From a virus, in IMG/VR virus record IMGVR_UViG_3300021478_000058, positions 1 to 44,300 of that record: DNA of 44,300 nt; one strand, written 5' to 3'. The translations under genes and the position numbers were made by a program. Positions 6,199 through 13,129 of the stretch are shown here, piece after piece. How positions within the stretch are numbered: the first letter of the stretch is position 1; each line of letters starts with the position of its first letter. The notes under the pieces are model-generated. The model saw nothing but the letters and a program-made list of their open reading frames with translations. It was not told the DNA's origin and made no database searches.

Positions 6199-6471
6199 AT
6201 GAAACTAACAGTAAAATGGATTGATCGAGGCCGTGAACCGACCGAAAAGCCAAATCCTAACTATCCTAATGGTATTGATCTGGATCAGACCATTGTTGGA
6301 CAAAGGTCATGCAAAACTGATTTGCCGTATCCAGCTAAAAGGTGTGGTTATTATGTAGTGCATTGTTTGAAGTGCAAGTACACCACCATTATAACCACAG
6401 CTGGAAGACCAGACGATCCTAAGAGCGTGAAGGTACCGTGCAAAGGAGGGCGTAATGAAGGAACTCAATAA
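6199..6471 (+). CDS. Hypothetical Cys-containing protein
   Basis: A 90-residue protein. The ATG at 6199 is preferred over the GTG at 6196 because AGGAG is then correctly spaced. It has CGYYVVHCLKCKYTT, a possible half zinc site, plus further single Cys residues. It overlaps the next gene by 17 bases. First gene after the palindromic region. Function unknown. Confidence 0.7.
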   Translation: MKLTVKWIDRGREPTEKPNPNYPNGIDLDQTIVGQRSCKTDLPYPAKRCGYYVVHCLKCKYTTIITTAGRPDDPKSVKVPCKGGRNEGTQ

Positions 6472-7105
6472 GCGCATCGCAAATATTCCGATCCCTCCAC
6501 GAATGAGGGGTCTCCCATTGAGCGACGAAGGATATCCAGTTCCATACTTTGTTCCGTTCATCAACGGCGAAGCTGATTTCCGGGGAATGGACGGCGAGAA
6601 ACTAGGTCGTTGCATTCGGCTAAAACGATGCTGGTTATGCGGCCAGCCCTTGGGTAAATTCATGGTATTTGTGATCGGACCAATGTGTGCAGTAAATCGC
6701 AATACAGCAGAACCGCCAAGCCATCGCAGCTGCGCCGAATATGCAGTTCTAACCTGTCCATTTCTGACTCAGCCTAGAATGCGCCGCAACGAGAAGGACC
6801 TACCAGAAGGTAGTGTATCGGGCATTATGATCAAGCGGAATCCAGGTGTAACTGCGTTGTGGGTAACATCAGAATACAAGCTACGTCGCGGCTCTGGTAC
6901 GCTATTCGCTATAGGGAACCCAATCGAGGTAAAATTCTACACCGAAGGGCGGATTTCTACCCGAGCCGAAATTCTAGTGTCGATCGACAGCGGAATGCCA
7001 ATCCTGATGCAATATGCTCGTGCTGACGGGCAAGAAGCCGTTGATGAATTGAATGAAATGTACCACACCGCGCTTACACTACTCCCAAAGGAGGAAGTAC
7101 CGTGA
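6455..7105 (+). CDS. Conserved phage-type protein with Cys/His cluster
   Basis: A 216-residue protein with AAAGGAGG before the ATG. The middle contains CWLCGQPLG (near residue 59), FVIGPMCAVNR, then PPSHRSCAEYAVLTCPFL, a Cys/His pattern likely to bind metal. I believe similar proteins occur in phages and actinobacterial genomes without a known function (recollection, not checked). The C-terminal ~100 residues look alpha/beta. The next gene starts with GTG overlapping its stop. Confidence 0.75.
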   Translation: MKELNKRIANIPIPPRMRGLPLSDEGYPVPYFVPFINGEADFRGMDGEKLGRCIRLKRCWLCGQPLGKFMVFVIGPMCAVNRNTAEPPSHRSCAEYAVLTCPFLTQPRMRRNEKDLPEGSVSGIMIKRNPGVTALWVTSEYKLRRGSGTLFAIGNPIEVKFYTEGRISTRAEILVSIDSGMPILMQYARADGQEAVDELNEMYHTALTLLPKEEVP

Positions 7106-7323
7106 TCATACAGATTCATGGGGGTGGAATAGGTCCCACGGCTAGAAACTTCACCGCTGCGGTGATACTGCAAGATGATGTAGTCGTGAAGACGGCACCC
7201 ATTTTGCAGTATATGAATGGATGGACCCTTAGCCGGGTGGAAGAGTATTGCAGAAAGAGGCACTGGACATGGACCAAGGTGGAAGAAAAGGATGAAGACC
7301 CGAATATCGTAAAAATACCTTGA
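7102..7323 (+). CDS. Hypothetical protein
   Basis: A 73-residue protein starting with GTG at 7102, with AAAGGAGG eight bases upstream and its first bases overlapping the previous stop. It has a short beta-rich start (MIIQIHGGGIG) and a basic/aromatic helix (RVEEYCRKRHWTW). No family recognised. The promoter of the primase-helicase gene begins in its last codon. Confidence 0.7.
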   Translation: MIIQIHGGGIGPTARNFTAAVILQDDVVVKTAPILQYMNGWTLSRVEEYCRKRHWTWTKVEEKDEDPNIVKIP

Positions 7324-7348
7324 CGGGCGCACCCGGCTGTGGTATACT
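7320..7348 (+). promoter_or_regulatory. Sigma-70 promoter of the primase-helicase
   Basis: TTGACG (7320-7325), 17 bases ending GGCTGTGG, TATACT (7343-7348) with an extended TGG. Transcription should begin near 7355 and leaves a leader of about 95 bases before the ATG at 7450. Confidence 0.8.
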
Positions 7349-7378
7349 AAAGACTTGCACTGCCCCCTGTGCGCGACA

Positions 7379-7421
7379 GCTACGACGAGGAACAAGGACC
7401 GGCCAGTCCCCTCGTCGTAGC
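7379..7421 (+). promoter_or_regulatory. Strong leader hairpin before the primase-helicase
   Basis: GCTACGACGAGG (7379-7390) pairs perfectly over 12 bases with CCTCGTCGTAGC (7410-7421). Inside the loop GGAC (7396-7399) can pair with GTCC (7406-7409). It lies entirely in the 5' leader, 28 bases before the ATG, and probably controls stability or translation of the mRNA. Confidence 0.6.
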
Positions 7422-7449
7422 AACAGTCTTTGGGGGATACGGGGGAGCC

Positions 7450-9990
7450 ATGGAGAGCATCAAGGGCGGATTTGCGTTTAATCAATCCGACGAAAAGCTA
7501 ATAAACCAACAAAGATCAATAACCGCCCAGATTAACAATAACTTCATTCAAGTCGGCGCTGTTTTTCTTCAGATGTCCGGGAAGCATCCCTTTACCTCGG
7601 ACTGGTACAAGCGCAAATTCCGCGACACCAACTTGCAAGACTGGATTGACGACACCGATATGCGTGTTCTCAATCTCGGCTTCAACTTGCAGTTTGGCTG
7701 GCTCGACGTAGATATAGACGCCGAAGACCCACGCTACAATCAGTGCATAGTCAAAGCATTCAAATTCCTTAGCGTCGATACCAGATTCGCATTTGGGCGA
7801 CTGTCCAAAGGTGTTCCGTCCCATTTGATGGTGCAATTGAATGAGACCGATCTGAACAATTACGATATGATGAAGGAATTTGAGCCCAAAGAATTCAAAT
7901 TAGGTGGTAACCGGTATAAGTGCGAACTGCGCTCGATGGGACCGCAGACCGATACCGATAAGCTGAACACCATCAAAGAATCGCGCCAGACTGTGATGCC
8001 GGGGAGCATTTACGCCCACAAGACCAAGGCGGGCGAACACGACGTATCTGTTTGGTATACCGACACCGGCAAGGTAGCTATTCACATCGGCGAAGTGGCA
8101 GCGACTACGCCGCACAAAACCTCATATTCTACCCTAATAACTGCCATCGCGTTCGGCACCTTTCTATATGTAATACAACCTCACTGGACAGAAGGCACAC
8201 GCCAAAACCTAGCTATAAAAGTATCCGGCTGGTTGGCTCGATTGGTGCGCGAAAGCCAAGGGATCAACAACAACGAGGGAATTTCTAAAGGAACGTTCTG
8301 CCCAATCGGGACGCCTGAGACAGCCGAATCCATGCTAGATTTCTTGTGCGGTGAGTGTGGCGACAAAGAAGCGTACATGAGAAAGAGGATATTCCGTGAC
8401 GCGATCAAAAAGCTCGAGAACAACCCCGACGCCAGAATCCCCGGTTGGCCAGCACTTGAGGCTGACGTTGGAACTGAAGCCCTCATCGCGCTTCGCACGG
8501 TTTTTATGCCGGGTGTTGATGTCTCGCCTCTCACTCAAATGGCAGATCGATACATTTACGACGAAACAGATGACAAGTACATTGATCGAGACCGGTTCTA
8601 TACAATGTCCGGGTTTGTCCACGACGGAGCTGAACTTGACCGTCGCCACCGTAACGATCTTATGGACGTTGCCGGAAAAATGAGGCCGGTGTTTAAGCTG
8701 TTTGAGACATCCCCGCTGCGACGCCGCGTTGGCGGTAGAGATTTGTTCCCCGACTTCCCGCCGGGGTCTATATTCAGAATGACGCGGGCGGGCGACACGA
8801 TTCCGGACGATCAAGACGCAGAATTAGGCACGCTGACTATGTTCAACACGTGGCGCGGCTGGCCTATCCTGCCGACCAGAAATCCAGACTTAATAATGCT
8901 ACGCAAATGTACTGTTATGATGGACAAGCTATTTGGATATTTGAGCCAAGACAACAAAGAGCAAGTAGAGTGGTTAAAGCAATGGATAGCATGGACAGTT
9001 CAGAACCCCGGCCAGAAGCAACAGATCGCCCCTGTTTTCGTGGGGGGACAAGGTGTTGGAAAGTCATTCTTTGGGAACATATTCTTAGAACAGCTGTTTC
9101 AGAACCAATGGGGTTCTGCCTCGCCGAAAATTCTAGAGGGCGCGTTCTCTGTCGAACCATTCATAAATAAAATGTTTGTGTTTATAGACGAGGCCAAATT
9201 CCATACTGAAAGCAGTACCGACGAAATAAAGAAACTAATTCGCTCAGACCGAATGGGCGGTGCCGAGAAGTTCCAATCCGCAAAGACATATCGCATCTTC
9301 GCCCGCGTCATCTTTGCTTCCAATCGATTCGATATGAACATCGGGCAGGCCAATACACAAGACCGCGCGCTGTTTTATATGAAGACTTACGATAAAGACT
9401 TTAAGGGGATGACTGACAACCAATTTAGAAGCTGGGCGATTACTCTCAAGCCGTTCTTTGATGAATTTAACACGTTAATCCGCCGCATGGATGTCAAAGA
9501 ACATTTCATGCACATCTTCAATACGATGGCGGTATCCAAGCACGACGTTGAGAACGTTAACTTTTCTAGTGGCACTGATGTTCACATAGTCGAATCCAAT
9601 ATGGCTTACCCGCGACGTGTAGCCAAAGCCATTATAGAGGAAGGCCGCATCTGGGAGGATTTGGATATATCCGCCCCATTCACCATGCAGGAATTCAATA
9701 AACGAGTAGCCGACACCTGCGATTCGCTGCGCTTGAAGTTTGTTCAACCTCGGCATGTTTTCGATGAGTATGTAAGCGCTGGCGTAATCGAAAAGTGGGC
9801 AAGCAACGGCGCGAAGTTCTGGCGGTTCAAATACCGAATTGGCACGCTGACCGAAATGATGGGCGCGGCTATTGGAGTACCGTTAGAATCTAGGTTCTCG
9901 TTCACCGAGGAAGACTACGGCACCAATGAGTCAGAATTGATGGGTGCGAAGGGCTGGCGCGGCGGCGTTAACTCCCGTTTCCGCGTCTGA
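7450..9990 (+). CDS. Primase-polymerase / SF3-type helicase
   Basis: An 846-residue replication protein. The N-terminal part has the archaeo-eukaryotic primase (PrimPol) signature DVDID at residues 86-90 and a downstream PSH with His125. The C-terminal part is a D5/SF3-like helicase with Walker A GGQGVGKS (Lys538), Walker B FIDEA (Asp580, Glu581) and an ASN motif-C near residue 625. It would synthesise primers and unwind the phage DNA. The ATG at 7450 is chosen because it follows GGGGGAG, although the spacing is short. A longer reading from GTG 7369 would run through the leader hairpin. Phages with this gene type often use it as the main replisome core. Confidence 0.88.
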   Translation: MESIKGGFAFNQSDEKLINQQRSITAQINNNFIQVGAVFLQMSGKHPFTSDWYKRKFRDTNLQDWIDDTDMRVLNLGFNLQFGWLDVDIDAEDPRYNQCIVKAFKFLSVDTRFAFGRLSKGVPSHLMVQLNETDLNNYDMMKEFEPKEFKLGGNRYKCELRSMGPQTDTDKLNTIKESRQTVMPGSIYAHKTKAGEHDVSVWYTDTGKVAIHIGEVAATTPHKTSYSTLITAIAFGTFLYVIQPHWTEGTRQNLAIKVSGWLARLVRESQGINNNEGISKGTFCPIGTPETAESMLDFLCGECGDKEAYMRKRIFRDAIKKLENNPDARIPGWPALEADVGTEALIALRTVFMPGVDVSPLTQMADRYIYDETDDKYIDRDRFYTMSGFVHDGAELDRRHRNDLMDVAGKMRPVFKLFETSPLRRRVGGRDLFPDFPPGSIFRMTRAGDTIPDDQDAELGTLTMFNTWRGWPILPTRNPDLIMLRKCTVMMDKLFGYLSQDNKEQVEWLKQWIAWTVQNPGQKQQIAPVFVGGQGVGKSFFGNIFLEQLFQNQWGSASPKILEGAFSVEPFINKMFVFIDEAKFHTESSTDEIKKLIRSDRMGGAEKFQSAKTYRIFARVIFASNRFDMNIGQANTQDRALFYMKTYDKDFKGMTDNQFRSWAITLKPFFDEFNTLIRRMDVKEHFMHIFNTMAVSKHDVENVNFSSGTDVHIVESNMAYPRRVAKAIIEEGRIWEDLDISAPFTMQEFNKRVADTCDSLRLKFVQPRHVFDEYVSAGVIEKWASNGAKFWRFKYRIGTLTEMMGAAIGVPLESRFSFTEEDYGTNESELMGAKGWRGGVNSRFRV

Positions 9991-10005
9991 ATATCTACTA
10001 TGGAC

Positions 10006-10035
10006 TTGACAGGGATAGCCACGCTGTGCTAGGAT
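10006..10035 (+). promoter_or_regulatory. Sigma-70 promoter of paralogue C
   Basis: TTGACA (10006-10011), 18 bases ending ACGCTGTGC, TAGGAT (10030-10035). It lies 16 bases after the primase-helicase stop and directly before the gene at 10067. Confidence 0.8.
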
Positions 10036-10066
10036 GGCCCATCGTTAACCACCGAGGTAACTAGTA

Positions 10067-10507
10067 ATGAGTGACGTAACCCAAGCAGCGCCCGAACAGG
10101 CGCAGGAAGTGAAGACCACCAAGTCGATCGTTCCGTCTAAGTATTCCGGACGGTATAAGAATGGTGGGGACGACCCGCTCGCAGTGTTCATCAAGGAACA
10201 GTGCAAGGTGCAAGGCGGAGATTTTGATTTTGAAAGATTCTTCGAACTGTGCTCCAAGAACGGAATCGCCCAGGAGAAAGTCGACCACTATCGCGCACAG
10301 GTTGCTGAGAAGCGACACGGCGCGCAAGGTCGAGCACGCATGACGCTTCGCAATATGCTGGCGACCATCGTGCGCAAAAACGGCAAGGCAACTGGTCTGG
10401 ACGGAAGTGAAGTGGCGATCAATCTTCCCAAGCCCGCTCTCACTGGCGCGGCGAAGGAAGCATCTGACGCTACCTCCACTGAAGCAGCCAACCCTGCCGC
10501 TGCTTAG
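10067..10507 (+). CDS. Member C of the four-copy RMTGR paralogue family
   Basis: A 146-residue protein and the most divergent copy. It keeps SIVPSKYSGRY, FFELCSKNGI and GAQGRARMTLRNML, and a C-terminal GLDGSEVAINLP. An Ala/Pro-rich tail follows. It lacks the acidic N-terminal arm of the other copies. It is flanked by its own promoter (10006-10035) and a strong terminator (10573-10609), so it is a single-gene transcription unit and probably highly expressed. Confidence 0.8.
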   Translation: MSDVTQAAPEQAQEVKTTKSIVPSKYSGRYKNGGDDPLAVFIKEQCKVQGGDFDFERFFELCSKNGIAQEKVDHYRAQVAEKRHGAQGRARMTLRNMLATIVRKNGKATGLDGSEVAINLPKPALTGAAKEASDATSTEAANPAAA

Positions 10508-10572
10508 TAGCCTAGTTGCTCGGAGGAATTGGTAGCCCCTTCCCTCTGAGGGTTTAATAGGGTTACTAGGTT

Positions 10573-10609
10573 GAAGAGCCCCTGTCGGAGCCCCCAGCAG
10601 GGGCTCTTC
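10573..10609 (+). terminator. Strong intrinsic terminator
   Basis: GAAGAGCCCCTG (10573-10584) pairs perfectly with CAGGGGCTCTTC (10598-10609) around a 13-base loop and is followed by TGTATTT. It closes the single-gene unit of paralogue C. A smaller CCCTC/GAGGG hairpin lies upstream near 10538. Confidence 0.8.
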
Positions 10610-10626
10610 TGTATTTGGAGAATGTT

Positions 10627-10836
10627 ATGGAACAACATAACGATCATATTTGGTTAGTAGTGGGTGGAAAAGCATGGGCGATACGCGCTATTGAGCACGA
10701 TGATGTCATATGGTCATTTCATTTGTGGCGCGGGTATTACCCTAAATTAGAAACAAAAACTCTCGTAATGATTGATCCTGATTGGGACAATTACTGCGAG
10801 TGCGCGGTAAAAATGCTGAACATCCTGAACAATTGA
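10627..10836 (+). CDS. Small hypothetical protein
   Basis: A 69-residue protein. The ATG at 10627 has GGAG six bases upstream. The TTG at 10615 is less likely. It is rich in Trp, His and Asp, and probably a compact alpha/beta fold. It lies between a terminator and the next promoter, so it depends on read-through. No family recognised. Confidence 0.65.
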   Translation: MEQHNDHIWLVVGGKAWAIRAIEHDDVIWSFHLWRGYYPKLETKTLVMIDPDWDNYCECAVKMLNILNN

Positions 10837-10844
10837 ATCGCATC

Positions 10845-10873
10845 TTGACAGGCTGCGCGCGGCGTGCTAGACT
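10845..10873 (+). promoter_or_regulatory. Sigma-70 promoter of replication-accessory genes
   Basis: TTGACA (10845-10850), 17 bases ending GGCGTGC, TAGACT (10868-10873). Transcription should begin near 10880, which rules out the upstream ATG at 10864 as a start for the next gene. Confidence 0.8.
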
Positions 10874-10914
10874 GTTGGCACGGCCAAATCCATGGCCGGT
10901 TCAGCGAGCAGCAT

Positions 10915-11406
10915 ATGCAAGACACAACATTGGAATTAATGCAGCAAGTTTGCCACTCCTTGACTGTTGCAACCGCCAGCGTAAGGAAACAAACAGACGA
11001 AATAGTGGCAACCACCGACCACATAGAACTGATTAGGCACTACGATCAACTCCGCCAAATATCCGCCCTCATTAAGGAATCCCGCGAAGCCCTCACTCAA
11101 ATCGAGGAAAAACTGTCGCGGGAACAAGTGCCAGACGCTCTGCGGGCACACAATATCAGAACCATAACCATCGAAGGCGTAGGCCGCGTGTCTCTTGGGA
11201 CGCGGTGGTCAGCAACTATGCCCGACAAGGAGTCAGGTTTTGAGTGGCTGCGCGGCAATGGTCACGGCGGCGTTATCATCGAGACCGTCAATGCTCAAAC
11301 GCTAGGGGCATTAGCAAAAGAGCTAAACAACGATGGCATGGAATTACCGCAACCAACGTTCACAACGAGCATTATGACTTACACCTCGATCACAAAGGTG
11401 AAGTAA
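10915..11406 (+). CDS. Phage protein with coiled coil and C-terminal conserved domain
   Basis: A 163-residue protein. Residues ~20-75 are helical, with heptad-like charged and hydrophobic residues. The C-terminal half (IEGVGRVSLGTRWSATMP, FEWLRGNGHGGVI, ETVNAQTLGALAKE) resembles a domain I have seen in short phage proteins located among replication genes, whose function I cannot name. The start at 10915 is weakly supported by GAG upstream. The earlier ATG would precede the transcription start. Next gene follows after one base. Confidence 0.7.
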   Translation: MQDTTLELMQQVCHSLTVATASVRKQTDEIVATTDHIELIRHYDQLRQISALIKESREALTQIEEKLSREQVPDALRAHNIRTITIEGVGRVSLGTRWSATMPDKESGFEWLRGNGHGGVIIETVNAQTLGALAKELNNDGMELPQPTFTTSIMTYTSITKVK

Positions 11407-11407
11407 C

Positions 11408-12235
11408 ATGAACAACGATGTAACAAAGACCAAAGACAACCTTCCTGATTACTTGCGGCAATACCCAAAGCAGAAGATCGGCAATATCGATTCCACGGAT
11501 CGCATCATTCCACGGGTCAAATTGATCCAAGCGATCTCGCCGGAATTGGAGGCATTCGACGGCCAAGCCAAAACCGGTCAATTTTGGCACACTATCGCGC
11601 AGGAGAACCTCGGCCCGACCCTGAAAGCTATCCCCATCATTATCCGGAAGTCATACGTGCTTTGGGCTCCTCGGCACGATGATCGGGGCATTCTGGCTCG
11701 AGCTATGGACGCCATCCATTGGGACCCGGCCGACGCTGAATTTACGGTCAAGCCCAAAGGGTCGCCCTCACCGGTAACTTACCGTACCAAGAAGACGGTG
11801 GCGGAATCTGGGTTGGATCAATTCGGGACATCTATTCCCGGTGATTCCAATTCGGCTCCCGCCGCAAGCCTCACCTATAATATGATGTGGTATATGATTG
11901 ACTACCCAGAACTTAGTCCATCAGTTATCATCAATACCCGGTCGAGCGTCAAGCCAATGCAGCAACTACTGTCGCGGATTGATTCTAAGCCGGTCGCGCA
12001 CTTTGCTCAACTCTACGAAATCGGCACAGTTCAACAAAAGGGAGCCGAGGGACCATACTTCAACTTCACTTACGCCGGGGCAGGGTTTGCCAGCAAGGCC
12101 GATGCAGCTATCTGCGAAGCAATGTATGGTACATTCAGTCAAGGCAGCTGGATAGCCAACGACGAGACCGAAGAACCGGTGTTCGACAAAACGCCCACCG
12201 GCAAATCAATCAACGACAAAGATATCCCATACTAA
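11408..12235 (+). CDS. Conserved phage protein, possible ssDNA-binding or recombination accessory
   Basis: A 275-residue protein following its neighbour by one base. It has a mixed alpha/beta pattern with conserved-looking blocks: IPRVKLIQAISPE, FWHTIAQENLGP, a WAPR/GILARA segment near residue 85, SLTYNMMWYMIDYPELSP, and FNFTYAGAGF. Proteins with this architecture occur among replication genes of many phages and are sometimes called ssDNA-binding-like. I infer that role from position only. Confidence 0.65.
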   Translation: MNNDVTKTKDNLPDYLRQYPKQKIGNIDSTDRIIPRVKLIQAISPELEAFDGQAKTGQFWHTIAQENLGPTLKAIPIIIRKSYVLWAPRHDDRGILARAMDAIHWDPADAEFTVKPKGSPSPVTYRTKKTVAESGLDQFGTSIPGDSNSAPAASLTYNMMWYMIDYPELSPSVIINTRSSVKPMQQLLSRIDSKPVAHFAQLYEIGTVQQKGAEGPYFNFTYAGAGFASKADAAICEAMYGTFSQGSWIANDETEEPVFDKTPTGKSINDKDIPY

Positions 12236-12267
12236 GCGCAATTCAGCGCACACTAAGGAGGCCGACT

Positions 12268-12780
12268 ATGCGACCATTTCTAGCTATGATTACCCCTGTT
12301 GGGGATTTAGGCAGCCCGGTTGATCCCGGTTGGGGCGTCGGTGGACCCGGCAGTCCCGGTGGTCCGGGTGGACCCGGCAGTCCGGGTGGGCCGGGACCGG
12401 TATATCCGGCGCACCCAATCGCGGGTGGACCGTGGCCAACACACCCAATTGCTGGTCCTCAACCGCCTCAAGGTGGCGGTGGAGGCGCTCATCCTGAACA
12501 CCCAATCTACTTCCCACCAGAAAGTGGGCAACCACCGCTTGGTATTTGGGGTCCGCCGGATATGCCTCCAGGCTTCTGGGGTGGTGGAATGGGACCGGGC
12601 GTGAAGCCGCAACCCCATCCTGAACACCCGATTGTGTTGCCGCCTGATCTTCCAGCGGAAATTCCGCCTCCGAATGGCGGCGAGGCAATTCCGATCGAGT
12701 GGAAAACTGGCTGGACGCAAGTTACCGGCTGGGTAATCGTTGGTATTCCTACAGTGCCGCATCCAACACCATCCAAGTAA
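12268..12780 (+). CDS. Gly/Pro-rich collagen-like protein
   Basis: A 170-residue protein with a strong TAAGGAGG site. Residues ~20-45 are made of Gly-x-y triplets of the GPGSPGGPG type, and the middle repeats a HPEHPI/HPIAG motif about four times. Only the last ~30 residues look folded (TGWTQVTGWVIVGIPTVP). It is unexpected among replication genes. A second Pro-rich Trp/Tyr-repeat protein lies in the tail region at 32871-33149. It may be a virion or surface protein expressed early, or a linker protein. Unknown. Confidence 0.7.
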   Translation: MRPFLAMITPVGDLGSPVDPGWGVGGPGSPGGPGGPGSPGGPGPVYPAHPIAGGPWPTHPIAGPQPPQGGGGGAHPEHPIYFPPESGQPPLGIWGPPDMPPGFWGGGMGPGVKPQPHPEHPIVLPPDLPAEIPPPNGGEAIPIEWKTGWTQVTGWVIVGIPTVPHPTPSK

Positions 12781-12811
12781 ATTCGGCGTCCTACCTTACG
12801 TCGAACAACTA

Positions 12812-12836
12812 GAGGGAGGGCGCAAATGCCTCCCTC
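12812..12836 (+). terminator. Probable intrinsic terminator/attenuator
   Basis: GAGGGAGG (12812-12819) pairs with CCTCCCTC (12829-12836) and is followed by GCCTTTT. It lies between the Gly/Pro-rich gene and the small gene at 12854, whose ribosome site begins immediately after it. Confidence 0.65.
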
Positions 12837-12853
12837 GCCTTTTGGAGACACCT

Positions 12854-13129
12854 ATGCCACAATTGGGCGACAGACCGATCCAGCAAGAATACTACGAAAT
12901 GATGAACGCCGTCGCGGCGGCACTTGACAAGACATTCAACAGAGAATTAAAGGGCAAAGCTCGTACGACTGGATTTGTGCTGTTGGTTTATCCCTTTGAG
13001 AATATGGAAAAAGGCGACGCGCGCTGTAACTTTATATCCAACGGCGCAGATCGCAAGGATGTAGTTGCCCTGATGAAAGAGATGATCGCGCGGTTCGAGG
13101 GGCAGCCACAGATGGATGGTCACACATGA
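12854..13129 (+). CDS. Small conserved phage protein
   Basis: A 91-residue protein. The ATG at 12854 has GGAG six bases upstream and comes right after a hairpin. The core TTGFVLLVYPF, CNFISNGADRKDVVALMKE is a pattern I believe is shared by short proteins in many unrelated phages, with no known function. It overlaps the DNA polymerase start by four bases (ATGA), which suggests stoichiometric or coupled expression with the polymerase. Confidence 0.75.
   Translation: MPQLGDRPIQQEYYEMMNAVAAALDKTFNRELKGKARTTGFVLLVYPFENMEKGDARCNFISNGADRKDVVALMKEMIARFEGQPQMDGHT

Noticed and set aside
7369-7449. GTG start at 7369 for the primase-helicase
   Set aside because: The added residues come from the leader hairpin and no ribosome site precedes the GTG.
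12926-12955. Promoter from TTGACA near 12926
   Set aside because: TTAAAG is a weak -10 and there is no extended TG. It lies inside a well supported gene.
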